From: Perlabentimonas sp041656735
GTDB lineage: Bacteria > Bacteroidota > Bacteroidia > Bacteroidales > Tenuifilaceae
DNA: 64,000 nt
Reading direction: 5' to 3'
Assembly (NCBI GenBank): GCA_041656735.1
Contig: JBBACY010000001.1
Span: 1 to 64,000 of the forward strand
The translations under genes and the position numbers were made by a program. Shown one piece after another: positions 19,281 through 28,270 of the stretch. Below the pieces are notes generated by a model that was not told where the DNA came from, did not search any database, and saw nothing but the letters and a program-made list of their open reading frames with translations. Position 1 is the first letter of the stretch, and the number at the start of each line of letters is the position of its first letter.

Positions 19281-20345
19281 TCTTCCGGTGGGGGTATAGT
19301 AGCGGGCAATGGTGAGCCTCAGGGCGGACCCGTCGGAGAAAAGAACTTGCTCCTGCACCAGCCCCTTGCCGAAGGATCGGCGGCCTACCACCACGCCCCG
19401 GTCGTTGTCCTGGATAGCCCCGGCCAGGATCTCGCTGGCCGAAGCGGAGAACTCGTCGATAATGATGGCCACGGGGGTGTCGATGCAGCGCCCCTTGGCG
19501 GTGGAGTAAATATTCTGCCGTGGGCGAGCTTTCCCCTGGGTGTACACAATAAGCTTGCCCTCGGGGAGGAACTCGTTGGCGATGTTGGTGGCGGCATCGA
19601 GGTATCCGCCCGTGTTGCTCCTAAGGTCGATGATAATCTTTTTCATCCCCTGCTCCTTCAGCTTATCCACCGCTTCAACAAACTCGGTGTAGGTGGTTCG
19701 GGCGAATCGAGAGATTTTCACGTATCCAATCTCGTTATCGATCATGAAGTCAACATCCAGGCTGTAGATGGGAATCTTGGCCCTAATAATTTCAAAGGTG
19801 ATGATTTCGCTAAGCCCTTCACGCATTATACCAACGGTAACTCTAGTGCCGGTTGGGCCTTTGAGCATCGACACGATGTTGTCCTGGGGGATGCTTTGCC
19901 CTGCCACCAGGGAGTCGTTAATGGTGATGATCCGATCGCCAGCCTCAAGCCCAACACGTTCCGAGGGCCCTCCGATAATGGTGGAAACCACCACGATGGT
20001 GTCGTTGGGCATGTTAAAGGTGATGCCAATCCCGTCGAATCCGCCATCGAGGGGCTCGTTAACCTTTTGCAGTTCCGAGGCCGGAATGTATACGGAATGG
20101 GGATCTAGGTACTTAAGCATGGTGGGTATGGTCGACTCCACCAAGTTACCCATCGATATGGTGTCGACGTACTGATTCTCGATGTAGTTGAGTATGCTTG
20201 ATAGCTTGTCGGCGCGGGGGTACACGGTAAGGCTGGTCCGGTCGGGTTTTTGCCTTATTGATACTCCCAACAGGATGCCTATGGCCAGCACTGCGGCAAG
20301 GGCGATAGGGTATACTATGTCTTTTCGTTTATTCTGGTATTGCAT
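19263..20345 (-). pseudogene. S41-family carboxy-terminal processing protease, C-terminus missing
   Basis: A 360-residue remainder of a CtpA-type protease. It has an N-terminal membrane anchor (VYPIALAAVLAIGILLG), a PDZ domain (about 95-175, GFDGIGITF...LEAGDRI), and the S41 catalytic core with the serine in DEFSASASEI and the lysine in RSFGKGLVQ. The family normally continues 150-200 residues after the YYTPTGRSIQKP motif. Here the frame ends exactly at that motif, where the sequence switches to the DUF418 gene. It is therefore truncated by the junction. It periplasmically trims proteins in intact form. A TACCTTTG -7 box lies at 20368-20375. Confidence 0.82.
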
Positions 20346-20367
20346 AATGTTGGTTCTTCTAAATTTC

Positions 20368-20375
20368 CAAAGGTA
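20368..20375 (-). promoter_or_regulatory. -7 box upstream of the S41 protease gene
   Basis: The minus strand reads TACCTTTG, an exact TAnnTTTG match 23-30 bases before the ATG. No clear -33 box is seen. Confidence 0.4.
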
Positions 20376-20455
20376 AGTGTTTTGTGGCCTACTAGGCGTG
20401 GGCTAATCTAAATTAGGTTTTTTTAGCTAAATTTTGGATGCGATAGATTTATACG

Positions 20456-20902
20456 TTATTCTGCTTCGAGTTTTACGATCTCAATATTGGCCCGGGTTAA
20501 GAGCTCAATGCCTTCGGTGGCCCGGTAATCATCGCTATAAACAACGCGTTTAATACCCGCCTGGATAATGAGCTTGGAGCACTCAATGCATGGAGCCGAT
20601 GTTACGTATAACGTTGCCCCATCGCTGCTATTGTTCGATTTGGCCACTTTTGTTATGGCGTTGGCCTCGGCATGCAGCACGTAGGATTTTGTTTTCCCCG
20701 TTTCGTCCTCGCAGATGTTCTCAAACCCGCTGGGCGTGCCGTTGTACCCATCGGAGATGATCATCTTATCCTTAACAATAAGGGCGCCCACCTGCCGGCG
20801 GATGCAGTAGGAGTTCTTTGCCCAAACGTGGGCCATCTCTAGGTAACGCTTGTCAAAATCGTGTTGCTTATCGCCGTAGGGGTGGAGGTCAAACTTCTTC
20901 AT
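20456..20902 (-). CDS. Deoxycytidylate (dCMP) deaminase
   Basis: A 148-residue zinc deaminase. It has the HAEANAI motif (zinc His and proton-shuttling Glu) and PCIEC (two zinc Cys), plus RRQVGALIVKD and GYNGTPSGFEN typical of dCMP deaminases. It converts dCMP to dUMP for thymidylate synthesis. It lies upstream of the S41 protease gene on the same strand, an arrangement common in Bacteroidota core genomes. A TACCTTTG -7 box is at 20952-20959. The composition is GC-richer than the genes before 19,270. Confidence 0.9.
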   Translation of the reverse strand: MKKFDLHPYGDKQHDFDKRYLEMAHVWAKNSYCIRRQVGALIVKDKMIISDGYNGTPSGFENICEDETGKTKSYVLHAEANAITKVAKSNNSSDGATLYVTSAPCIECSKLIIQAGIKRVVYSDDYRATEGIELLTRANIEIVKLEAE

Positions 20903-20951
20903 GGTTTGCTTTTATTATGCGGTTTAGCCTTTGATTTCCAGTGTGAAGTTC

Positions 20952-20959
20952 CAAAGGTA
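20952..20959 (-). promoter_or_regulatory. -7 box upstream of the dCMP deaminase gene
   Basis: The minus strand reads TACCTTTG, an exact TAnnTTTG match about 50 bases before the ATG. No convincing -33 box is seen. Confidence 0.4.
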
Positions 20960-21097
20960 GAAAAATTATGGGAAGATATGCGCTGCCCTCAGGCCCAATA
21001 TTTGATGATTTAGCCTAGGTATCCACCCTGTGTTCGGTTATCCTTTTGCTTATGTGTAATCAGTGTGAACCAGTGATTAATGGCTTATACCCATACG

Positions 21098-21130
21098 AAA
21101 AAGCCCAAGGGATTAACCTTGGGCTTTTTC
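21098..21130 (-). terminator. Terminator of the SGNH hydrolase gene
   Basis: AAGCCCAAGG (21101-21110) and CCTTGGGCTT (21117-21126) form a perfect 10-bp stem with a 6-base loop, flanked by A and T runs. Confidence 0.85.
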
Positions 21131-21151
21131 TAGTGTGTTAGCTTGTGGGCA

Positions 21152-23287
21152 TTATCGTCCCGAAACGATTTTTTTGGTATTGGTGTAGGTTTTGTTGGCC
21201 GATACCACCTTGATCTGGCAAAGATATATACCGCTCTTCTTAGAGCTGGAAATCCATTTTGCGCTGTAGGTTCCTTCGGTCTGATAGGTGTTAACAACTA
21301 CCTGCTCCACCTGACCAATAAGGTTGTAGATGGTAACCTGTACGTTCCCGGCTTGAGGAATCTGGTAATCGATGTTAACCACATCCTTAAAGGGGTTAGG
21401 GTAAACGCTGTTAATCAGGTTGCCTGTGGGGGCGGTGGGGTCGGTTATCCCAACTGGATGAACCCAGTAATCGATTAGCATTGCCCCAAGGTAGTAGTAT
21501 TTTAACGAGTTGGAGTTGTTTGGGCCTGGGGAAACCGCTACGGTAATAATGCCATCGGCATTGGGCCGAATTGCCTCAACGCTCACCGCGTTGGAGGTGT
21601 TGTTGGCGGCATCGAGGGTAACGGTTGTTTCGGTGCTACCCGTCACAACGTATTTTGCTTCCCGGTTGTCCGATGTTTCCATCCGCGAGGCGAAGAAGGT
21701 TAGCGTGTATTTAGAGTTCTGGTCGAGCCCGGCAATGGTAACGCCGCCCGTGGGTTCTTTAACGCCGCTGTGCTCGCCCTCGCTGCCAAAGAAGCTGTCG
21801 GCCGAAGCGTTGGCGCTAAGTCCCAGCGATTCGTCGGGGGTGGTGGTGCCGGCGGTGTTGATCCCGGTAAAGGCATCATGAATCCAAATTGACATACCCG
21901 TGCTGTTGCCCTCGCTGTTCACCATGTCGGTTATGGTTTCGCCGCCTGGAGCCTGCATCAGGTTATTCCATGTTCCGGTGGAGAGGTTGCTGCCAAAGTC
22001 AACCTGAACGGTGCCGTTGGTGTCGTACTCAACCTCCTGTTTCTCGCCAATAATGCGCATAGCGCCAATAAAGTAGTACTTCTTCTCGTTGGTGTTGTTG
22101 GGCCCAGGACTCACCTCAATGGTGATCATCCCGTTGTCGGTGGGTTTTATGTTGCTAATGGTCACCACATTCGAGGTGTTGTTGGCTGGGTTTAGGTTAA
22201 CGCTGTCCTTTTCAACACCAACCACTTTGTACTTGGTTTCGCGGTTGTCGGAGGTGTTCATCCGCGAGGCGAAAAAGGTGATGGAGTACAGGCTGTTGCG
22301 GTTTAGCCCGGTGAGGGTGAACCCTCCCGTGGGTTCGGTTACCCCGCTGTGGTCGCCCTCGCTGCCAAAGAAGCTGTCGGAGGTGGCGGTGGATATAAAG
22401 TCAACCGCGGCGTCGACCGAGGTGGTACCGGCGGTGTTAACCCCCGTGAAAGCATCGTGTATGCTGATGGAGATTCCGGAGTTTTGCCCCAGCGAGTTCA
22501 CCATGTTGGCCACGGCCCCCGTTTTAAACTCGGCGATGTTGTTGTAGTTACCGGTAGAGATGTTGGTGCCCAGGTCGATGTAAATGGTGTCCCGGTCGTT
22601 GTCGCTTTGGCTATGGTCAAGAATATCCTTAGCCACAACCCGATCCTTAAGGATAAGGTGAGCCGCATCGTTTAGGTGAACGCCATCGCCAATGTCGTAG
22701 CTCGAGTTGATGGTCCCGTCGTCGTTGGCAATGTCAGTCCAGAAGTCGATAGCATTGTTGCCCAGGTATTTGTTAATGGTGTCGCGCATCGAAATTAGGT
22801 TGTCCCTTAGCTCGGCCGACAGGTTGCGCGGCTGCGTGGTGGCGATGTATATCGGAATCCCGTTGGCGATGGCCTGGTTGATCAGGGTGTTGTAGTTGTA
22901 CATCTGCTCCGGAATGCTGTAGCCGTTGGCCGCATCGTTGGTGGGGAGGTTCACAATGATCACATTGGGCGAAAGGCTGAGCGCCTTGGTGATGTTGTGG
23001 TCCGTGTCGGGCGATGGCCGGCCGTCGGGAGCCGTGAAGTCGCTGGGCATGGTGTGGTAAGTGGTGTAACCCCCAACGGCTAGGTTGATAACCTCGCTCG
23101 ATGGGTTTATGGACTTAACATACTGCCGGTAACGGTTCACCCAGGCGTTGTTGATATCCGATGGGCCGCTGCCTGCCGCAGTGGATGACCCCAACACTAC
23201 GATGCGAATTACACCGGTTTGCGCCTGTAGGTGGGTGAACGCACCCAAAAGGATGCACGACAAAAAACATAGGGTAAATTTTCTCAT
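21152..23287 (-). CDS. Secreted SGNH-type hydrolase with tandem repeat domains and T9SS sorting domain
   Basis: A 711-residue protein with a signal peptide (about 1-23) and an SGNH/GDSL domain (about 24-225). Block I is VVLGSSTAAG (Ser34/35), block III is NLPTND, and block V is DGVHLNDAAH with Asp and His. Two copies of a ~170-residue beta domain follow (about 235-410 and 418-600). They share SIHDAFTG/WIHDAFTG, DSFFGSEG, HSGV, EPTGG and SPGPNN motifs. The C-terminal ~80 residues are a type A T9SS sorting domain (SVYPNPFKDVVNI ... GIYLCQIKV). SGNH enzymes of this kind are usually carbohydrate esterases, and the repeats may bind glycans. It lies downstream of the PUL but with its own promoter and terminator. 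Confidence 0.85.
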   Translation of the reverse strand: MRKFTLCFLSCILLGAFTHLQAQTGVIRIVVLGSSTAAGSGPSDINNAWVNRYRQYVKSINPSSEVINLAVGGYTTYHTMPSDFTAPDGRPSPDTDHNITKALSLSPNVIIVNLPTNDAANGYSIPEQMYNYNTLINQAIANGIPIYIATTQPRNLSAELRDNLISMRDTINKYLGNNAIDFWTDIANDDGTINSSYDIGDGVHLNDAAHLILKDRVVAKDILDHSQSDNDRDTIYIDLGTNISTGNYNNIAEFKTGAVANMVNSLGQNSGISISIHDAFTGVNTAGTTSVDAAVDFISTATSDSFFGSEGDHSGVTEPTGGFTLTGLNRNSLYSITFFASRMNTSDNRETKYKVVGVEKDSVNLNPANNTSNVVTISNIKPTDNGMITIEVSPGPNNTNEKKYYFIGAMRIIGEKQEVEYDTNGTVQVDFGSNLSTGTWNNLMQAPGGETITDMVNSEGNSTGMSIWIHDAFTGINTAGTTTPDESLGLSANASADSFFGSEGEHSGVKEPTGGVTIAGLDQNSKYTLTFFASRMETSDNREAKYVVTGSTETTVTLDAANNTSNAVSVEAIRPNADGIITVAVSPGPNNSNSLKYYYLGAMLIDYWVHPVGITDPTAPTGNLINSVYPNPFKDVVNIDYQIPQAGNVQVTIYNLIGQVEQVVVNTYQTEGTYSAKWISSSKKSGIYLCQIKVVSANKTYTNTKKIVSGR

Positions 23288-23379
23288 ACTATTACATTTT
23301 TTGATGATTAGTAACGATTTGTCTAAACGTGTTAGCCTTGTTATTGCTATGGATTGTGTTGGGACTTACTATTCTCAAA

Positions 23380-23387
23380 CAAAGATA
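23380..23387 (-). promoter_or_regulatory. -7 box of the SGNH hydrolase gene
   Basis: The minus strand reads TATCTTTG, an exact TAnnTTTG match about 95 bases before the ATG. A weak T-rich -33 lies about 18 bases upstream. The rest of the 23288-23545 gap shows no gene. Confidence 0.45.
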
Positions 23388-23545
23388 TGGTATCGTATGT
23401 CTAAAGAATTTGCATATATTACTTAATTATTGTATTAATATGAATATATAATTTGTAAAATTGACGTTTATAACCAAATAATATATTCCAAGTATCAGAA
23501 ATACAACGTTAATGATTATTCATAAAAGATAATACTAATTTGAAA

Positions 23546-23583
23546 TGAAAGCGTTCAAAATTTCAATATTTGAACGCTTTCAT
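23546..23583 (-). terminator. Terminator of the PUL operon after the symporter gene
   Basis: TGAAAGCGTTCAAA and TTTGAACGCTTTCA form a perfect 14-bp stem with a ~9-base loop. It lies after the symporter stop on the minus strand and marks the end of the PUL transcript. Confidence 0.75.
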
Positions 23584-23639
23584 TCTAAGAATTATCTGGT
23601 TGTACCCTGTTCAGCACAGTAAACCGCTCGGTGCTGGTA

Positions 23640-25238
23640 CTACCAGAATAGGACAAGTACAATCAGGCACATTCCCAGAAGGATGTACGATAGCTTACGG
23701 TAATTCTTGTAAAATGGAACCCCTCTTAGCTCCTGTGTTTCCTTGCGGAACTCGGTTCTGGTCCATACGTAGGGTTTTATCGATTCATAGTTTGGCTCCG
23801 CTGTTGCAAGGCTAACTAGTACCATAATGGCCATGCTGAATATAAGATAGATGGGTACGGTGAGCAGGAAGTGCATATCGCCAAAAATGGAAACCCCGGC
23901 ATACGATTTGGCGATTAGATTGGCCAGCCCAAGCAATGCTCCACCCATAAGCCCAACAAACGCTCCCTTGCTATTCATCCTTTTCCAGAAAACACCCAGG
24001 ATAAACGCAGCCACAATGGGCGGTGCCATCATGGAGAGCATTTCCTGGTAGTACTTGAGCAGCGAGCTGAACCGTGTGCCAATTTGGGGTGCCCACCAAA
24101 CGGCGATCAGTAGAGCAACCACTGATACAATTCGGCCAACAAGCACCTTGTTCTTCGAGCTTACCTCCTTTTTCCCAGCACAGTAAAAATCCATGGTGAA
24201 AAGCGTGGCCACGGAGTTTAGCAAGCCGCTAAGCGATGAGGTTAGCGCTGCGATCAGGGCTGCGATCAGGAATCCAACTAGCCCTACGGGCAGCATCTTG
24301 ATAACCAGGCTGGGGTACACCATGTCGGGCTTCTCTAAACCCGGGAAAAAGTATCGAGCCATTACCCCGGGGATGATGATCACGAAAAGGGTAACCAGGG
24401 TTAGCAGGCCCACCAGCAGCACGCCCTTACGCCCCTCATCTACGTTTTTGGCCGCCAGGGCTCGCTGCACCAACGACTGGTTGTTGCCCCAGAAAAAGAA
24501 CCCAAGTACGGGAATCCCTACGATCATGCCCAGCCAGGGTACTGAAGGATCGCTGAGCGGCCGAACCAACTTCATGGTAAAGCCTCCGGTTCTAAACTGT
24601 TCGGCTATGAACTCAACTCCCCCCTTGTTGGAGATGATGAAGGTGAGCACAATGGCGCCAATGAAAAGGATCACCCCCTGGATTAAATCAACCCGGATGG
24701 CCGACGATAACCCTCCGGGGATGGTGTATATGGCCACAATTATGGCGAAGATCACCACTAGGGTCGATATCTCCATCTCGGGAAACACCAGCTTCATAAC
24801 CAGCGAGGCGGCGTATAAGGCTCCTGCGGCGTCGAGGAAGATGTTGATTAGAATGGTGATGGCCGAGAAGTAGTACTTCGACTTGGCGTCGAATCGTTTC
24901 TGGAGAAACTCGGGCAGGGTAAATATCCGCGATTTGATGTAGAAGGGCAGGAAGAACCAGGCGAAGAATACCATCACCACAATGGATATGAGGTTGTAGT
25001 TAAAAACCGCTATCCCCGTGCTGTACGCATCGCCCGAGTGGCCGATAAGCGTAGAGCTCGATATGCTGGTGGCGAACATGGAGAAGCCAATGATGGGCCA
25101 GGTCATGCTGCGCCCTGCCAAAAAGTACGACTCAGCATCCTTGCTCTTGCGGTATCGCAATCCTATAAGAACAATAAAGGTGAAGTACAGCGCGATCACC
25201 ACAAGGTCGATTACCTGTAAGTTGTTGATAAAGTTCAT
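23640..25238 (-). CDS. Sodium:solute symporter (SSS family) of the PUL
   Basis: A 532-residue membrane protein with about 13-14 helices. Sequence such as YFLAGRSMTWPIIGFSMFATSISSSTLIG and the GNNQSLVQRALAAKN loop are typical of SSS sugar/Na+ symporters. It starts 4 bp after the GH130 gene. In comparable loci a symporter next to GH130 imports the oligosaccharide or disaccharide that the GH130 enzyme then processes in the cytoplasm, so a mannoside is the likely cargo (inference). Confidence 0.88.
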   Translation of the reverse strand: MNFINNLQVIDLVVIALYFTFIVLIGLRYRKSKDAESYFLAGRSMTWPIIGFSMFATSISSSTLIGHSGDAYSTGIAVFNYNLISIVVMVFFAWFFLPFYIKSRIFTLPEFLQKRFDAKSKYYFSAITILINIFLDAAGALYAASLVMKLVFPEMEISTLVVIFAIIVAIYTIPGGLSSAIRVDLIQGVILFIGAIVLTFIISNKGGVEFIAEQFRTGGFTMKLVRPLSDPSVPWLGMIVGIPVLGFFFWGNNQSLVQRALAAKNVDEGRKGVLLVGLLTLVTLFVIIIPGVMARYFFPGLEKPDMVYPSLVIKMLPVGLVGFLIAALIAALTSSLSGLLNSVATLFTMDFYCAGKKEVSSKNKVLVGRIVSVVALLIAVWWAPQIGTRFSSLLKYYQEMLSMMAPPIVAAFILGVFWKRMNSKGAFVGLMGGALLGLANLIAKSYAGVSIFGDMHFLLTVPIYLIFSMAIMVLVSLATAEPNYESIKPYVWTRTEFRKETQELRGVPFYKNYRKLSYILLGMCLIVLVLFW

Positions 25239-25242
25239 AACG

Positions 25243-26256
25243 CTATCCTTTTAGAATATGGTTAACAAGCTCGTTCACATTGGCGGTGGCCAGCCCAATA
25301 TACTTATCGGCAGCCCCGTAGTACACGTAGAGTGTATTGTCGATAATTACATTCCCCGTAGGGAAAACGCACCCTTGGTATGGGCCTTCCAGCTCGTAGG
25401 GGTGTTCGGGCTCCATGATCCAATGCTTGGTTCGGCCCAACACCCGGGTGGGGTCGTTCAGGTCCAGAAGCATTGCGCCAACTCTGTAGAAACCCTTGCC
25501 CCCCTTCTCAACGCCATGGTATAGCACCAGCCAGCCCTTGTCAGTTTTAAGGGGTGGTGTGCTTCCCCCAATTTTTTCCTCCCATCCGCCATCGATTCCC
25601 TTTACCAGCAGGTGGCTGGGCTCAGTCCAGCTCAGCAGGTCGTCGGAGTAGCGTAGCCAAATGGCCGGGTGTTTGGTCCCGTAGCTGGGGCCAACCCATT
25701 CCTTTGGCCGGTGGAGCATAGCGAACTTCCCGTTTATTTTTTCGGGGAACAGGATTACGTCCCTGTCGTCGAGATTCGGGTTGGTTATACGGCCAAGTCG
25801 CATCCAGGTTTTAAAGTTGCGGGTCATCATCAGGCCCGAGTTGGCGATGTTGTTTCTTAGAAATAGCGGGGCGTTTTCGCCCAGGTTGGGAGTAAGCACC
25901 TCGTCATGGTTAAATGTCCAGTACTGCCCCGGAGGGAATGGGCGAAAGGCGTATGTGATGTAGAAGAAATCATCAAATTTTACAATTCGAGCATCCTCAA
26001 TGCAGCCAGCATCGGGGCCCTCGGGGGTTGGCCCCACAATGGGGCTATCCGATGTTCGGGTGAACTGTACCCCATCGTTGCTGGTGGCTAAACCAAAACG
26101 GATAACATGTTCTTGGTCGTTCCCAGCTGCTCGGTAGAGCATGTAGAAAACGCCATTCTCATGGTATACCCCGGGGTTACAAACTACTAGGCTTTCCCAG
26201 CTGTTCTGCTCATTAGGTGATAGGATAGGATTATTTTTGTGCTTTGTAAGAATCAT
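25243..26256 (-). CDS. Glycoside hydrolase family 130 enzyme (beta-mannoside phosphorylase or mannosidase)
   Basis: A 337-residue five-bladed beta-propeller enzyme with GH130 hallmarks: NPGVYHENGVFYMLYRA, GCIEDARI (catalytic Asp region), RDVILFPEKINGKFAMLHRP and YYGAADKYIGLAT. There is no signal peptide, so it acts in the cytoplasm. Most family members phosphorolyse beta-1,4-mannosyl-glucose or mannobiose with inorganic phosphate; a minority hydrolyse beta-1,2-mannosides. Which one applies cannot be read with certainty here. It sits between the esterase and symporter genes of the PUL. Confidence 0.88.
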   Translation of the reverse strand: MILTKHKNNPILSPNEQNSWESLVVCNPGVYHENGVFYMLYRAAGNDQEHVIRFGLATSNDGVQFTRTSDSPIVGPTPEGPDAGCIEDARIVKFDDFFYITYAFRPFPPGQYWTFNHDEVLTPNLGENAPLFLRNNIANSGLMMTRNFKTWMRLGRITNPNLDDRDVILFPEKINGKFAMLHRPKEWVGPSYGTKHPAIWLRYSDDLLSWTEPSHLLVKGIDGGWEEKIGGSTPPLKTDKGWLVLYHGVEKGGKGFYRVGAMLLDLNDPTRVLGRTKHWIMEPEHPYELEGPYQGCVFPTGNVIIDNTLYVYYGAADKYIGLATANVNELVNHILKG

Positions 26257-26316
26257 AAAAAAAGATGTTATTTGAATTAGTATTTATAGTTATTTGTTGG
26301 TGTTCCTTGTATTTCC

Positions 26317-28269
26317 TTATTGGGGAGGTGTTGCGCTCATCCTGAACAGCGCTAAGGGTAACCCTTCGGAGTTAAAAATGGTCCCATGGCTGCCATCGCC
26401 CCAGCAGTACCTTACATGCCGAGGGTGCTTTAGGGTTTTACTGGTAACCATCATTTCGGCTGAGTTTATCTTTCTTGCTGAGGCTGGGTAGTACGTTTTG
26501 CCATCCTCCGAGAGTTCGAATTCATGTTGATCCCCCTTTACCACAAGCCCTTTGTAGGTGTTGGCAAAGGTTAATACCAGTGAGTTATTCATGGCGTAAG
26601 CTCTTAGGGGTTTTGGAAATTGGCTGGGACAATCAATTCCGTAGGTTTTAGCCAGGGCAATTCTCGCGATTCGATTCCCAACCTCTTGTTTTTTTGCAGG
26701 ATGGATATTGTTGGCGTCGCCCACATCCTGGGTTACGATCATGGCTGTTTTGGGTACCTGGGTTTCTACCAAAGCCTGGGCTTCGCGTAGCTCAACCGAG
26801 CGGTTGGGCAAATGATCCTTATATGCGAAGGGGGCAATCTGCACGTAGTAGAATGGCCGCTCGTTGCCGAATAGCTTACGCCAAGCTGTAATAAGAACTT
26901 TTTGCATATAGGCGTAGTCATGTCCGAGGTCAACATTCTCTTCGCCCTGATACCAAACAAACCCTTTGATGGAGAACCCAGCCAAGGGATGCAGCATGCC
27001 GTTGTATAGCGCCGATGCTGTTGAGAACTGGGGTTTTCCCTCACGGGGTATAGGCTTTACCTGATGTAAATCGAAGATTTTTTGGAATTGCCATTCACCC
27101 GTAAGGGGCTGCTGCGACGAATCGTTTTTAAAGGAGTAATACATTGCGTTCGCTGGGCCAGTTAGCCCTCCGCCCCAGAGGATATTTAGTATCCTTACCT
27201 CAATGGAATTGTCTCCTTTCCTAACCTTTGATGCAGGAATAGTGAAGTTCACCTGGCTATACGAGTGCGAGTTTCGTAGTTCCTCCCATACCAACTCCCC
27301 ATTGAAGTACACCCTTCCCAAATCGTCCATAGTGCCCAGACTAACCAGGAGGTCGCTGCTGGGGGAGTTGTCGATGTGGATGTTGCGTTTGAGCAGGATT
27401 TCACCCATCTGGTTTCCCATGGTACTCTGCTCGAAGTTGATGGGAAGAATTATCGATTCGGTAGAGAGCTTGCTGTTGGGGCTGGTTGCTTCCGATTCCT
27501 TTATCCAGCCTTTCATCGCTTCACCGTATTCCTTTTCAGACTGGGTTGAGGCTTTGAGCTCGGCGCTGCGACTATTGAGCACATTGGCGTAAAGCGGGTT
27601 TCCCTCCATGACGTTTAGGGGCAACCAGCTCTGAATGGGTGACCCCCCGTAGGGCGTTACGATTAGTCCAATGGGGACGTTTAACGTCTCGAATAGCTCA
27701 CGTCCGAAGAAGAACGCCACAGCCGAGAACCATTCGGCACTGGCTGGGGTGCATACTATCCAGCCTCCTTTCGTTTTCACCTCATCCTGTGGAGTGAAAC
27801 TCTCCTTCCGGTCGGTGGTGACCATGCGGATATGTGGATAATTTGCCTTGGCAATAACCTCTTGGGAGTGCTCAACCACAAGGTTCCACTCTGGGAAACT
27901 CTTAAGAACCATCTCCATATTGCTTTGCCCCGAGCAAAGCCAAACCTCGCCTATTAGAATATTGCTTAGAATTTCTGTGTTTCCCCGCGAGTCGCATAGG
28001 GTGAGGGTGTGCGGGGTGAAGCTAGCCTTGGGGGTGTTCACTTCCACTATCCATCTCCCCTGAGGGTCTGCCACGCTCTGTATAGGTTTTTCAAGCCATG
28101 AGCAGCCAAAGCTAATGGGTTCCTTTGGCCTTGAAAAACCCCAAAGGCTAACCACGGTGTCCTGTTGTAGTACCGCATTGTTGGTGAAGATGGTGGCAAA
28201 AGTGGTGGTGTTTTCGGCTTTAGGGGTACATCCCATGGCGAAAAGAAGAAGTATGGTTAACCATCGCAT
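26317..28269 (-). CDS. Sialate O-acetylesterase-type carbohydrate esterase lipoprotein
   Basis: A 650-residue protein with a lipobox (LLLFAMGC). A beta-sandwich N-terminal region (NNAVLQQDTVVSLWGFSRP) precedes a SASA catalytic domain with nucleophile Ser in CSGQSNMEM. It also carries the GFVWYQGEENVD block and a second, C-terminal motif DVGDANNIHPAKK with Asp and His. A galactose-binding-like insert interrupts the catalytic region (about 270-380), as is common in this family. It should remove acetyl groups from glycans on the cell surface or in the periplasm. It starts 1 bp after the upstream hydrolase gene, so it is co-transcribed. Confidence 0.85.
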   Translation of the reverse strand: MRWLTILLLFAMGCTPKAENTTTFATIFTNNAVLQQDTVVSLWGFSRPKEPISFGCSWLEKPIQSVADPQGRWIVEVNTPKASFTPHTLTLCDSRGNTEILSNILIGEVWLCSGQSNMEMVLKSFPEWNLVVEHSQEVIAKANYPHIRMVTTDRKESFTPQDEVKTKGGWIVCTPASAEWFSAVAFFFGRELFETLNVPIGLIVTPYGGSPIQSWLPLNVMEGNPLYANVLNSRSAELKASTQSEKEYGEAMKGWIKESEATSPNSKLSTESIILPINFEQSTMGNQMGEILLKRNIHIDNSPSSDLLVSLGTMDDLGRVYFNGELVWEELRNSHSYSQVNFTIPASKVRKGDNSIEVRILNILWGGGLTGPANAMYYSFKNDSSQQPLTGEWQFQKIFDLHQVKPIPREGKPQFSTASALYNGMLHPLAGFSIKGFVWYQGEENVDLGHDYAYMQKVLITAWRKLFGNERPFYYVQIAPFAYKDHLPNRSVELREAQALVETQVPKTAMIVTQDVGDANNIHPAKKQEVGNRIARIALAKTYGIDCPSQFPKPLRAYAMNNSLVLTFANTYKGLVVKGDQHEFELSEDGKTYYPASARKINSAEMMVTSKTLKHPRHVRYCWGDGSHGTIFNSEGLPLALFRMSATPPQ

Positions 28270-28270
28270 G

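Noticed and set aside
18942..20108. A single 388-residue protein
   Set aside because: Only the first ~110 residues are DUF418-like; the rest is the antisense of the S41 protease and stays open by chance.
21143..22895. Several plus-strand open frames within the SGNH gene region
   Set aside because: They are antisense shadows of a long, well-supported minus-strand gene with GC-rich codons.
24193..24873. A 226-residue plus-strand frame
   Set aside because: It lies wholly antisense to the symporter gene and its residues have no domain character.
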